A stretch of DNA of 64,000 bases from Otatea glauca. Taxonomy: Eukaryota; Streptophyta; Magnoliopsida; Poales; Poaceae. Position 1 is the first letter of the stretch; each line of letters opens with the position of its first letter. The DNA is taken from the NCBI GenBank assembly GCA_036346275.1, contig CM070723.1:29518176-29582175 (forward strand), in the 5' to 3' direction. The notes below the pieces were generated by a model. The model was not told the DNA's origin and did not search any database. It saw only the letters and a list, made by a program, of their open reading frames with translations. Below, piece after piece: positions 34,619 through 46,908 of this stretch. Both the position numbers and the translations under genes were made by a program.

Positions 34619-36806
34619 AGTATCCACAAACAAATTATCCAAAATACTAAACAATATTTAATGATTTTAAAAATTCAATAACAGAAAACCTTAGTAATTC
34701 CTAAAATGTAATGTCAAACTTTTTATAAAATAAATATAATGATCTACAGTCTTAACATTTTACAACAGTATTCTTAAACCTTTTGTAACTGTTAGAAAAA
34801 GTTTTAAAAATTTTGAGCAACATTTTGATCCTCACAAAAATCAAAAAACAAAAAAGGGAAATTCTGGACAACAGGAATGTCAAAAAATTTATACATTCTA
34901 CATATGATATATTGAGCTGAAATTTTTATAGTATTCCAAAAATTTATCAAGGATTAATCACAAATTTTTTTGAAAAATCTAGGCTTGATTTTGTAGCTAG
35001 TTAATGCACGGAATGATGAGCTGATCAGAGGGGATGAATCCTGGAGGCTCTCTCCGTCTCTCCGACCTGTGGAACCTATTCTATCTGTCTTCTTTTTGCG
35101 CTTATTGAAACTTACTATTTGTTATACATATTTCTCATTGAACAACGAGTAGACTTCAACGTTTCAGAAACCGTCGGCGACGATTTCACCAATAACCCAT
35201 ATTACGTTTCGGAAACAATCAGCAAGGCAAACACCCCCTTAATCCTATTATTTTACGATGTTTATATTGTTTTATCAAAACTATTATGCATGTGCTATGT
35301 TTAATAAACATTGCTATATTATTGGTACTGACAAAAGTATTCTAAATTTGTGGGACTACCTTAATAAACATTCACACGAGAACCTTGATAACTCTAGAAT
35401 ACAACTTGACAATATTTAATGTCAACATGGGTATATGCGGATACTTAATATTTATGCTTAGCCTTGCTTAGAAATGAAATATTAATAAAGAGGCATGTGG
35501 TTTTTATATGGTTAAAAAGGTTGGATATGATATTAAAGGTTGTTGATAATCTGGTAATTGGCACTAGCTGGATGTGCATGGGACTTGCACATAGATAGGG
35601 GGATTTTATCGCCCAGATAGGATTAAGGACCGAACTAATGTGTTGTTTTCAAGTAAAGAAAATTGTACAACCACAAGAGCTGGTATGGAACAGCCTTAAC
35701 CTAATAAGTTACTTACAACTAGCTTTGCACTTTGGAAGACTGTAGTAGTACGGGCTTTCTTTAACTGATTGTTCGAAAGGACATCCACACCGAGGTGATT
35801 ATGGAATAAATGTTTACCGATACAACGATGTACGCTATACTATAGGGAGAAGTGGGACAATAAGGTGTGTAACCATTTGTCGTACAGTGATTGTACAAAT
35901 ATCTTCTATCGTCATAGTATGGGTTTGTCGTCACCAGGCTAGTGCAAAGTTAAGTCTAAATAATGTAACGGTTATGTTATAATCATTCTACAACACACCA
36001 AAGGAAGTTTGCTAATAGCTTGCACAAAGAGTTGATCTTATTTCTTGGGTAAAGCAGTACACCTCTGCAGAGTTGAAACTTTTCGAAAAGCTACGTCCGA
36101 GGTCAAGGGCACTTGGTAAAGTCATCACGCAGTTAGAAGTTTTTGACTTTTTCATAAAATAATTTGGAATTGGGGATGATTATTGGAAAATCCTTATTTG
36201 GTGTCTTGGGGTGAATGTGAACTATTTGTTAACTCATGGATGATTGAATTGTTATATTATGATTGCATTCTTGTTATTTATTACCAAGTCAATTGCCCTT
36301 TTAAAACTTCCTTTTGCAATCTACTATTCATTATTTACGATTCAAGTTTGCTTAATGCAAAAGAACTTAGTAACCATCCATTTGAGATAGCCTGCATCTA
36401 ATATTTATTTGTATACACTACAAGTCTTGCTGATTACACAATGTACTCAATCTTGCTATTGTTGTTGTTTATTAGGTGATGAAACAGATTACCTCAACAA
36501 ATCATATGATAACACATGTTATGGGGATTTCAACGAAGAATTTTTCTAAGGTTTACCTTGTCAGTTGCTTGTGGGAATACTAGGTTAAGGCAAACTATAA
36601 GATAATAATATTTCTGCTGCATCTTTATTTTGGCTTGTAAGAATAATATGTATAACTACTTTATTATCAGATGTAATATATTGTGTATGGATGTGTTATC
36701 AACTTTGTGGATGTGCGTACTAGATACTGATCATAGGACTAGTACTGTATGCACATTGGAACATTTCTTCTATGGTACTCCGTACCATAAAAAAGAGGAT
36801 CTCACA

Positions 36807-37167
36807 AAATACGAAAAAGACCAGAACTTTGATGTCAACCCTTGCGTTTGAAGGTTGGAATAGATTCCTAATATCCATAGGAAAATGCATACAAAGTTTC
36901 ATGGGATATGATGATTTTACTGTTAATCCCCTGATTTTACTATTTATCCAGTAGTACCGAGATTTGCACCATGGTAGTGTTGGATTTACTATTAATTCTA
37001 GTACTATTGGTCATTTAATTGTGGCAGTGCCTCCCATAGGCGGATTTACTCTAAAAAATTATTTTTTTGTTGTTCTTTGATCAAGTGAATTTTAGGTGGT
37101 GGCTCTTTTAGAGAAAAAATTAGTTGTTGATCATTCACCCCCTCTCATCGTTATTTTCGGTCCTCCA
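36807..37167 (+). repeat. SIRE 3' LTR, segment 3
   Basis: Matches 43500-43918 of the SIRE solo LTR: GAACTTTGATGTCAA, GAAGGTTGGAATAG, a cluster of short words (TAGTACCGAG, CAGTGCC), and the end TGATCATTCACCCC. The LTR end is placed near 37167. Confidence 0.65.
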
Positions 37168-37436
37168 TGAACTTTGCACAATAGCCTCCTAATTCGTGGG
37201 ATCGTCTTCGTTTCTTTTGAGATCAGTATCGGATGTACATCAAAACGGGGGATTTACACCTGAAATCTATTTTCTGAAAAATTATTCATGGAAACTAAAT
37301 AAAATAGCAAGAAATGTGCATACGAAATTGTAAAAACGTCTACGCATAATGTGTGCATCACACGGTTAAAACGCTATGAGTAACCTGTTAGTTGTCTCCA
37401 TCAAACTTATCCATGTAGTAAGCAATTACTCCTTTC
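37168..37436. other. Unclassified sequence
   Basis: AT-rich sequence right of the SIRE element; no coding or repeat signal recognised. Confidence 0.4.
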
Positions 37437-37438
37437 AG

Positions 37439-37687
37439 TTACAGATAGGTGTCGATTTGGATATTAACATGGTCCAAAAACTAAACTTTAACTATTAATT
37501 TTTATTACAATATATTTAAAAAAATTAATAAAATTATAATATTATGAAATTACGTTTTGAGATTAATCTACACATACTATTTTCATACATCTAATCTAAA
37601 TATTTAAAAAGATGTTGATAACTAAAGTTAAAAAAAAAATTAACTGCACATATTCTAAACCTGATAAAATTTTATGAACCAAGTGAG
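37439..37687. mobile_element. Stowaway-like MITE
   Basis: 249 bp, AT-rich, flanked by TA (37437-37438 and 37688-37689). Ends are CTCCTTTCAG on the left and CTCACTTGG read inward from the right: an imperfect terminal inverted repeat resembling the CTCCCTCC ends of grass Stowaway elements. No coding sequence. Confidence 0.5.
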
Positions 37688-38505
37688 TACAAACCTCTAA
37701 TTTCGCGGTGGAGATCAAGTACCCAACGGCTCTTTGAGTTTCACTTTCAACTCTACGCAAGAATACAAAATCATGTCCGGATTAGAAAAATTTTTAAAAA
37801 TAAAATTGTTATAGTAATCTAAGAAATTTCAGCAAGATTTTCCCAAATCTCGCTGAAATCTTATAATTTTTGACCAGTTTTTAAACTTTTATGGCCGGAT
37901 TTGACCAGATTTGGTCCAATAACCCTTAAGAAAGTCATCTTGTATGAAAATTTGTTGAAAAACCGAATTTTTGAGACATTTTAAAATTTTGGCAGAAACA
38001 CTATCAGATTTTTATAAAATTGTACGAGCTTGATAATGATCTAAAAAATTTATGGTGCTATATTTAGTAGTGTAAGATCATACAAAAAAAAATTAAAAAT
38101 AATTTAACTTCATTTGTTATCTTTAAAAAATTGAAAACGGAATGAACATAATTGGGACAGTAAATCAACATAATTGGGATAGTAACCTTGTCAGAATTTT
38201 ATAAATTTGCTCGAGTGTGATCATGATCCAAACTTTTTATGAGCCATTTTTCGCTCAGTGCCGCTGAGATTTCGGGAATTTCGTTTGAAATTTCGTTTTT
38301 CCTGGTACAAATAAAATCGGATTTCAATTTTTATTTTTGAATTTCGTCCAAGATTTACCCGAAATTTTGAGATCTTAACGAGATTTCGGATTTTGATCAC
38401 CAGCAAAATTTAATCCAAAAACAAAATTTGAATCCTTGCGCTAGAACACACGTATAGCTCAGCTCAGGTGCTAGAATATTGGTTGAGTCAGTTTAGGATT
38501 CACAA

Positions 38506-38594
38506 GACCCAATAAACTACCTCGCCAACGTGAACTAGAGAGCCTAAGTCTCGTGACCCAATAAAGCTATCTCGCCATCTTGAACTAAATCCTC
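38506..38594. repeat. Imperfect tandem repeat, 49-bp period
   Basis: GACCCAATAAAC...CTCGCCAACGTGAACTA and GACCCAATAAAG...CTCGCCATCTTGAACTA lie at 38506 and 38555. Confidence 0.65.
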
Positions 38595-38772
38595 GGTGTG
38601 TGTATTCTCTGCATATTTTTTAATTCTGTCTCTTCTAAATAAATTAAAAATCTAGTTCCATTCTCAATCACGAAAGTATCGACACGTTACACATGTCACC
38701 TATCGTACTACTTTACCGCAATAGGTCACTGGCACCTAACTCCGCCTCCCGCCGAGTTCATGTATTGTGGTA

Positions 38773-38829
38773 GGTACCTGCTGAGCTCAACAGGACGGAG
38801 TACCGTGGTACCCGAGATCAGCAGGTATC
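38773..38829. repeat. Imperfect hairpin
   Basis: GGTACCTGCTGAGCTC (38773-38788) pairs with GAGATCAGCAGGTATC (38814-38829), 14 of 16 positions, around a 25-base loop. Confidence 0.6.
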
Positions 38830-39010
38830 TAACGCTGTACCCAAGATTAGCAGAAAAGGGAGCTACAGTGCTGGTGACCTGTTGCGATAAGGGAGCATAG
38901 TAGATGATAGGGTTGCCAGCCGGTGCTTCCAAGATCAAGGAGAGGGTTAAATTTACAATTTTACTTAAAAGAGGGCCAAAAATGAAAAAAAAAGTACCGA
39001 CAGCAAAATA

Positions 39011-39675
39011 TGAAGGAATACGGGTAGGCTATACTAATGCAAATAAAAAATTATACCGCATAAACAAGGATACCAAGCAAGTGAGAGATCATAGATCATT
39101 CCCACCAGACGCATAGTGCAGCGGAAGGAGAGTTGAAGTAGCCTGATTCAACGTAGCGCGTGTCCTCAAGCAGTAGTCGATCGTTCTCGAGCGGTGGCCG
39201 AATGTCCTCGAGCGGTAGATGAACATGCCCGAATGTCTTAGCACAGCAGTAGTAGCAATACCTCTATCAAAATCCACACGTTCGGGAAAGAAACGCCGTG
39301 TGTTGGTGTCCTAGCACCAACACGTATGGCATGGCCTAAGCAATGACGGCTAGGGTTTTTTGTGGTATGATAATAAAACAATTGCATCCCCTTAGCCTCT
39401 CTTTATATAGCCTCTCGATGGAAATCTAAGGTAGGGGCCAAATCAATGTGCAAAGCCCAATTGGCCCATTAGTGACAGATCCAAACCGAACTAGTGTATT
39501 TCAACTCGTTAAGTGTGTAACCCTGTAGGTTTATGCATATTCAGCTATGGCCCAGAGACTCCTTTCGGCTTATAAGTCGGCAACGACACCTAGCAAAGTA
39601 TAGCAACTTCCAAATATACACAAGGATCATATCAAACGAACCTATATAGCGCTCATGTACCAATCCCCCTTGCCT
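39011..39675 (-). repeat. Truncated Angela-type LTR fragment
   Basis: Parallels 23939-24600 in the same orientation: TGAAGGAATACG start, CCAGACGC, AACGCCGTG, GCTAGGGTTT, TATATAGCC (minus-strand TATA), TTAAGTGTGT, CAAAGTAT, CTCATGTA. The 5' half of the LTR is missing. Confidence 0.7.
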
Positions 39676-40462
39676 CACGATGCCAAATCTGAGGCTACCG
39701 GTGATGAGTCATGGGCTAGCCTCCTCCTTTGCCACCATCAAAGGCCAAAAACTAGTGAGTGGAGTGTTTGTTGTATTTACAAGTTTTTTGTTGCGATAAG
39801 TGATTTAAGACGTTGGAAATATATTTTTACTACATATTCTCAAGATGTTGGACTTCATAGTCTAAAATGTTGCGTCCTACTCATATAAATGTTTCCACTG
39901 TTATTTTTGGATGTAGATAACGTTTTTGCTAAGAGTGGATTTTTTTTCATTTTTTCTCAGTGTTATAATAATCATTACATAAAGTTGCACAATCAAATTT
40001 AGAATGTTTCATAAGCTATCTAAATTGTTTCATGGGAGAACACCTATGTGTTGTGTTTTGTGTTGGAATCCAACGGATTTTTGTTGCACTTTTTTGCAAT
40101 CAAGAGTATTTTGTTTCATATATTGATTACAATTGTTTTATGAATTATCTAGCAATGTTGCACCGATGCGTCCGATGTGAAGCTCCGTGGCCTCATCCTA
40201 CATCATCACCATCAACTCCGCAGTGAGCTCCTCTAGACCACGGCCGCCACCCTATCCTGTGCTAATGCGTCCTTCCCGTTCGCCTCCCTCGGCTGCTCGC
40301 CGCCCTCCGCGCTGCACTACCTTGACACCCCTAATCTTCTTCCTCCGCCGCAGCCGCTCCCTTCGATGCGCTCCACGCCGAGGCGCGGCACTTCACTCTC
40401 GACAGCGCCGTTCACGCCTCCCTCTCCCCCTCATCCACCTTCTCCCTGCTGGCCCTGTGCCC
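39676..40462. other. Unclassified sequence ending in an exon-like GC-rich stretch
   Basis: 39676-40185 is AT-rich with no recognised feature. 40195-40462 turns abruptly GC-rich; one plus-strand frame from about 40353 reads APFDALHAEARHFTLD and SAVHASLSPSSTFSLLAL without a stop to the Angela LTR border. It looks like the 5' coding part of a plant gene, but I do not recognise the protein. Confidence 0.4.
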
Positions 40463-41848
40463 TATTAGAGATATGCCCTAGTGGCAATTATAGAGATGAT
40501 TATATTTTCTTATGTTTATGATTTATTATCTTGTTCCTTGAATAATTTCATTATTATTAATTAGCAAGTATGTGACTTGTTTGTGAAACTATATATATGA
40601 CTTTGTAATAATTATTCTAAAAGTTATCCCTAGTCGATAAACATATGAGAACACATATGAATAGACTAGCGTATGTATTGGTTGATGATCATGTTTCATG
40701 AGTCACGAATATAGAGATATCAAACCAATAATATAGACACATGTTAGATAACATGGAGTTGGATCAACCCACCATGAGACATTGCGAGAACGTTGTAATC
40801 TTACTTGTCATCAGTTGGTCTCATATACAATGTGTATATTATATCCTTAGACTTAAGGTTGATGCATGTACTCGAGATGTGTAATGACTTACTTAGGCAT
40901 TGCTGAACACTACTATGTAACTAGGTAGTTATAAAGGTGGCTTTCGAATTTATCGTGAAGCATGTTCCGATGCATGGTTGATCAAGATGGGATTTTTCCC
41001 TCCATACAATGGGAGAGATATCTCTAGGCCTCTTGAGTGGTTGGATTCTAAAAATGTATGGCCATGATACTCGCGGTTAAAGAACTAACTGTAGTAAGGG
41101 ATTTTGAGTCATGTAATCAAGAAAGAGTGGTCAAGCTAACTAAACAAGGATGGCATATAGTCGCCTTGAGTTTGATCGATACCATGAGGCAAAGGGAAAT
41201 GTATATAACTAAGCATTGTTAATGTTCATCTGATGTTATTTTTACATATACTCGTGAGTCAGCCTGTACTCCTACTAGGGACCACTACCGATTAATGGTA
41301 GAGTAAGAATACTCGCGTCATGTCCAAGTATGCATGAACCTATAGGGCTGTACGCTTAAAGGGTACAAACTTAATTCGGATGGTGATCCGAATCCTGATG
41401 GGCTTCGAGTTCCTAATGGACCTCTAATGTAGAGACCCATTGTGGGGCTTTTATATAAAGGGAGGGGTGGTGGCTTTAGGGTTATGAGACATCATAGGAA
41501 TTTGGAATTCTCAAAACCTTAGATGCCACACCTTCTTCGCCCAAAACCGCGCAGCCGACACTAGATTCCAGCGCGTGGCGTTACTGCCCTATACATGTGG
41601 ATAACTTGGAGGCATTGTTGCAAGGCTTCAATGCTAGGAAGAATCGAAACCTGTGACGGTCACAAGGAGCTGTTGGAGGAGGCGTGAGGCTAATACTACA
41701 AACATATTAACACGCAATATCGACTGTACTTTCGCTACTGGTCTGCATGTCTAGTGGTAATTTTGTGATCTATAACTTGCAATGGTTCTTTGGTTACACG
41801 GTACGAAATTTTGACTTTATGCTAGAGTAGCCTACCTAATCTCTTTCA
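40463..41848 (+). repeat. 5' LTR of the Angela-type element
   Basis: 1386 bp, TATTAGAGATATGCCC (first G of TG changed) to CTTTCA. TATATAAA at 41452-41459. Confidence 0.85.
41452..41459 (+). promoter_or_regulatory. TATA box of the Angela-type LTR
   Basis: TATATAAA followed by GGGAGGGG and the presumed transcript start. Confidence 0.65.
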
Positions 41849-41849
41849 G

Positions 41850-41861
41850 TGGTATCAGAGC
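41850..41861 (+). other. Primer-binding site (tRNA-iMet type)
   Basis: TGGTATCAGAGC one base after CTTTCAG. Confidence 0.9.
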
Positions 41862-42305
41862 CCCCTGCCTAGTTTTAGATTTGAAATATATACATATGGT
41901 GATATACGGTAGTAGTAGATGTGATCTATTGCTATTTTGTTGGTCGTTCTATTTGATAGATTAGTTTTGGCACTGGTCAATAAGATCAATTCATGTTCAG
42001 TGGTTGAAGATAGGTTCAAGATCATTATTCTGTGATCGTGCTATTGTGGTTGTATCACTACTAACCCCTACAGGTCGGTTCTGGCCATCAGGCTAGACCG
42101 TGAAATGTAAACCCATATGAAGCATGGGAAGATCAATTGGATTGATCGAAACGGATCTGTGGTTGGGATTGCCATATGCGTACAACACCTTATAGTTTAT
42201 TGCAAGTTCACATCGTTCAGTAGAATGCGATTCTATGGATAACTTATTTTTGCAGGATAGATGTGAATAGTATAGTCTCTTGTGTATATGATGCATGTGT
42301 GTAAT

Positions 42306-43918
42306 TGAAAGACCATATGGAGGTCTACCCATGTTTGTGATGAGTATTTGACTAAATTTGAGCTTGGTATGCTCTGGTTTGAGTTTGATTTGAACTAGAT
42401 TTGGGCGGTAGTCTTTTAACAGAGAGGATCTTCGTGGGGTTTGAATGCAAGCGGCACTACCAGCAATAGTGCCGGCCGAGAGGTACTACCGACCCCAGGG
42501 GGCGGTAGTGCCGACCTGATGAGTGAATTTTGAGATATGCATTTTGAATTTACATGAGATTTATTGCATATCATTTTGGGCAATGCTATGTGATGTGTTT
42601 CCTTATTTTTGATGGTTGCAGGCGACGGTGCTAGGTCATGGTGAGGCAAAGGATGACCGAGACTAGGCGAGGTGTGCCGGAGGTCCAGAAGGTCGAGGAT
42701 CGTCGAAAGATGATCGGAGACGGAATCGCTGCAAACCGAGAAGACAAGGAATGGATTAAATGTTAGCTAGGAGCTGCTCGGATCAAGGAGGGCCGTTGGA
42801 TTGCGGTCTAGGTGATAGAGTAGCGGGTCTAGTTAGTATGCTTTGAGAAGCATGCAAAAACTTGTTATGTTAAAGGGTTTCGAGTTAGCCCATGTATGAG
42901 TGAGTGAGTCAATCCTAGCCCTTGATGGTGATCCTTAGGGTAGAAGGAACTCATCCAAGGGTGGAGGATGACTCAAGAGTAGTATAAATAGAGGGGTAGG
43001 GTAGCCTTCCTCTTCTTGAAGGTTTTGAGGTTTTTGTGCTGCTTTGAGCTTTGCCCACCTTGTTGTGAGGCTTTGTAAACCTCCCTTTCAGAATGAAAAC
43101 TTCATTTACTCATCTCTGAATTTATTTTACGCATTTACATTGTATGCTTTAAATTCAGTCTTTAAATTCCACAATTTACATTCTTGCAATTTAAATTTCG
43201 CACATTTGGATTTGCCTCCCCTACTTCTAAATGCTTGTGGATTTTGTGCCAAGGATGTATGATTGATGGATGAGTCTTCTTCAGACCATATCTCAATCAT
43301 CTAGGCAAATCTTGTGCTTTTCTTTGCAAGAAACCGATCTTTTGCTCTTAAGGGAATCATTCTTGAAAGATCATGTTTTTGCGGTTCTTCTCTGGTGTTC
43401 TAGCATGCTATGACATGTGGAATACCATCTAGAATCATCTTGATCATCAAGAACCCATGAGCAAGTTTAGGGCTCAGTTTTTGTTCTTGAACCCGTTCTT
43501 GTGCACTCTTCCTTGAATTGGAAAAAGGTCGGAACTTTGATGTCAATCCTTACGATTGAAGGTTGGAATAGGTTCCTGACATCCATAGGAAGGTGTCCAC
43601 AAAGTTTCACGCGGTTTGGATCAGTCGATCAAAAGATTCATCAATTTTCCTTTTGAGTCGTGCTGATTTTTATTATTCACTAGGCAGTGCTACAGTCACC
43701 TGGCAGTACCGCTACAGTACCCCCGGTAGTGCCGGGCTACTGCTCATCCACAGTACCGGGCTATTTTGTGGTAGTGCCGACCTCAACTGAAGATTTTGGG
43801 AATTTTCATTTCTCCGCTTTGCTTTTGTGATGTGAGGTTGTTGGTTGGATTGTTTTGAGTGGGGAAAATTTTATTCTGGGATCATTCACCCCCCTCTGAT
43901 CGCCATCTCAGTACTTCA
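42306..43918 (+). mobile_element. SIRE-type Copia solo LTR
   Basis: 1613 bp, TGAAAGACC...GTACTTCA, flanked by GTAAT (42301-42305) and ATAAT (43919-43923), one mismatch. TATAAATA at 42983-42990. Two clusters of near-palindromic words such as GGTAGTGCCG and GTACTACCG lie at 42450-42515 and 43680-43790. No internal sequence. It is the best reference in the window for the split LTR at 17521-37167. Confidence 0.8.
42983..42990 (+). promoter_or_regulatory. TATA box of the SIRE solo LTR
   Basis: TATAAATA followed by GAGGGG. Confidence 0.65.
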
Positions 43919-44681
43919 ATAATTTTCATGGCCTGTGTGTCATGATTGATTGCAACCCAAGCTGTCTATATCTATATAACGGTCTATGTGTTGACATGAT
44001 TTATTACTAGTGCTATTCATAGTAATAGCTTACTTGTAGTACTTGGAGGACTCGAGCACTTAGAAGCATGACGAATAGGAAATGTGGTGATGGAGATCAC
44101 CATGTGAAGGGCCATACTATTTCATAGTTAATGTGATTATCTGTAATTGCTTTTATGTTCTATTTATTTATTTATTTATTTCTATGCATGTTATATAGTT
44201 GTTCCGAACACTTTTAACATGATAGAAGTAAAGATCTCTCATGTAATATTAAGAAAAATTGATGCCCTCCCGATTAGCTGCACCATCCAATATCATGTAA
44301 ATTAATGGTAGGTCTGCTAAAGTAGGGTGCCATTTATAACTGGGTTTGTGTCGAACACTCATATGTATAACATTGGTTACACTTGATAAGGTCATCATAA
44401 CGGTCATGGACCTAGGGCATAGGGCTGGGGCATAGAGATATCACCTAACAACAAATGTCATATATAAATATGATTAGCAATGGGCTGCTTACCAAATTCA
44501 TTAGCCTTCTAGCAGTGATGCTAAAGCTCACTAGGAGACTAATTAATTGTGGGTCTTGAATCACTAAGTATCATAAGGGGGATATATAATTTAGTGGGAG
44601 TATCTTTATTAATTTATTTAATACAAGTTACTTTTCATAAATGTTTGTCTCTTTTTTTGCATATATTTTCTGTTTTAGATC

Positions 44682-46908
44682 ATGGCACCATCTACTGCTA
44701 CACTCACTTCCAGTTTTACTTTACGTTCGATAATTGAAAAAGAAAAAATTAATGCAACGAACTTTACGGATTGGTCCCACAACCCGATAATTATTCTCAA
44801 GCAAGATAAAAAGGAACACATTCTATAGCAACCAATTCCAGATGTGCCTGATGAGAATGCTACTAATGCTGTTAAATCCGCTTACAAAAAAGGCGTGTGA
44901 TGAGACCTTCGATGTTAGCTGTCTCGTGCTTACTACTGTGAACTCAGATCTTCAGAAGCAGTTTAAGAATATAGAGGCCTACGATATGATCGTGGCGCTC
45001 AAGGGCATGTTTGAGACTCAGGCTAAGACTGAGAGATATGAGATCTCAAAGTCCTTGTTTGGATATAAGCTAGCCAAGGGCAGTCCGGTGAGCCCTCATG
45101 TAATTAAGATGGTTAATTACACACAGAGCTTAGAAAAACTTGGTTTTCTCCTTAGCCAAGAGTTGTCTACTGACTTGATTCTTGCATTGCTCCCTTCAAG
45201 CTTCGGGTGATTCATTATGACTTTTCATATGAATGGCATGAACAAGAACCTCATCGAGCTACATATGGTGCTCAAGACAACAGAGGACAACTTTAAGAAA
45301 AACACTCATCATATGATGATGGTGCAGAAAAGACAAGGCTAAAGTTTTGGATAAGATCCATAGAAATAAGCCTAAGCCTAATCTCAATTCTAGCCCTACT
45401 TCAGAGAGGGAATGCTTCTAATGCAACGAGTCAGGCCATTAGAAGAGGAACTGCAAAAAGTACATGGCAGACCTGAAAAAGAATGGTAGAGCTAAGCCAT
45501 CCCTTTCAGGTATTAAAGTTATAGATTTATTTGTTGTCGATTCTCCTATTAACTTTTGGGTATTTGATACCGGCTCGGTTGCTTATACATGCAATTCGAT
45601 GCAGGGGTTAATAAGGAGTAGGAGCATTGAAAGATGCGAAGTTGATCTCCGCATTGGAAATAAAGCAAGGATTGCTGCATTGGCCATTGGCATCTCGCCA
45701 CTACGTTTACCTTCAAGATTTATTATAGAATTAAATAATTGTTATTATGTTCTAGTATTAAGTAGAAACTTCATCTCTGCCTCACGTTAGTTGGCAAAGG
45801 GTTATAAATTCATTACTGAGGACAATGGTTGTTCTATAATTTTGAGAAAGATATTTTATGGATGTGCTCCTGTTATGAATGGGTTGTTTATTTAATCTTC
45901 ACGATGCACCTATCTATAATATTGATGCTAAGAGGCTTCAGCCTAATGATATGAATCACACTTACTTTTAACATTGTTGCATGGGTCATATTAGTTAGAA
46001 ACACATGATGAAGCTTCATAGAGATGTATTCTAAAATCATTTAATTTTAAATCATTTGAAATGTGTGGATTTTGTCTACGTGGTAAGATGACTAAGACAC
46101 TTCACTGGGCATTGTGAGAGGGCGTCTGACTTATTAGAAATCGTACATACTGATTTATGTGGACCAATGAGCATAACAACTAGAGGTGATTTTTTAGTAC
46201 TTCATTACTTTATCTATGACTATAGTATATGTCTACTTAATGAAGCACAAGTCAGAAACTTTTGAAAAGTTCAAGGAATTTTAGAATGAAGTAAAAAATC
46301 AACGTGGCAAGAAAATCAAGTTTCTATGAACTGCTCATGGAGGCGAATATTTCACTCATGAGTTTGATGATAATCTAAAGAATTGCGGAATTGTTCCACA
46401 ACTTACACCTCTGGGCACGCCTCCAAGGAATTGACTGTTCGAGCAGCAAAATCAAACCATGTTAGATATGGTTCGATCAATGATGAGACAGTCAGATCTA
46501 CCACCATCTTTTTTGGGGTTGCACTCTAAAAACTACTACTTTCACACTAAAGAGGGTACCATCTAAACCTGTAGCTAAGACATCACATGAGATGTGGATA
46601 GCAAAGAGTCCCAGTTTGTCTTTTCTGAAAATTAGGATTGTGGTGTTTATGTTAAACGTGAAATGTCTGACAATCTCACACCCAAATCGAATAAATGCTT
46701 TTTCGTGGGATATCCTAGGGAAATGTTAGAATATTGCTTCTGTAACTGAGAAAAGGGTAAAGTGTTTGTCACTCTAAAAGACACAATGGTGTCTTTATAG
46801 AGAGAGTTTCTCTCATGAAAGGCAAGTGGAAGAATAGTTCAAGTCAAAGAAGCTTGGGAACGAATCGTGCTCGCATCCCGTACTTCATGCCTTCCCATGT
46901 GGACACGG
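44682..46908 (+). pseudogene. Angela gag, protease and integrase
   Basis: Gag starts at ATG 44682 (MAPSTATLTSSFTLRS) and runs to about 45300 with several breaks (FKNIEAYDMIVALKGMFE at 44968-45020). A zinc knuckle with one TAA replacing a residue follows at about 45411-45460 (CNESGH, then KRNCKKY). Protease: FDTGSVAYTCNS at about 45563, intact Asp-Thr-Gly. GAG-pre-integrase is at about 45945-46090. The integrase core at about 46130-46500 has HTDLCGPM, GGEYFTHEF and LPPSFLGLHS. Stops and frameshifts are frequent after 45790. It is cut at 46908 by a Gypsy LTR. Confidence 0.8.

Larger units (their letters stand above)
22345..36806 (+). mobile_element. Second solo Gypsy LTR, split by the Tat element
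   Basis: 22345-22729 (GGTAACATCC, a degraded TGTAACATCC start) and 34619-36806 (ending GATCTCACA) together make about 2.6 kb with the layout of the solo LTR at 17958-21135: AT-rich start, then a block near 36040-36110 with GGGTAAAG and CTCTGCAGAGT, and similar final sequence with ACTAGTACTG. Likely target duplication AAATG (22340-22344) and AAATA (36807-36811). It is older and more diverged than the first copy. Confidence 0.6.
1..37167 (+). mobile_element. Decayed SIRE-clade Copia element, heavily nested
   Basis: The left part carries GAG-pre-integrase, integrase and the start of reverse transcriptase (1-925). The right part carries the last RNase H residues (15448-15551), a long 3' non-coding region, a polypurine-like tract and a 3' LTR (17521-37167 in three pieces). 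Domain order and a long pol-to-LTR spacer are family traits of the SIRE (Opie/Maximus-like) clade. Most of RT and RNase H is missing where the Tekay-like element now lies, so that junction is not a simple insertion. The 5' LTR and gag lie outside the window or are lost. It is the oldest element here, since everything from 936 to 36806 is nested in it. Confidence 0.75.
37690..39010. other. Unclassified AT-rich region with minor repeats
   Basis: No gene seen. It contains two copies of AACATAATTGGGA (about 38144-38180), a stretch with repeated AAATTTCG/CGAAATTT words (38260-38390), a 49-bp-period direct repeat (38506-38594) and an inverted repeat (38773-38829). Confidence 0.4.
41862..44681 (+). 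other. Angela leader, interrupted by a SIRE solo LTR
   Basis: 41862-42305 and 43924-44681 are non-coding leader; the middle is the solo LTR. A (TTTA) microsatellite lies at about 44162-44181. The ATG of gag follows a pyrimidine-rich stretch ending TTTTAG, which resembles a splice acceptor. Confidence 0.6.

Noticed and set aside
44842..45210. Stand-alone 122-codon gene
   Set aside because: It is the middle of the Angela gag, out of context of its true start at 44682.
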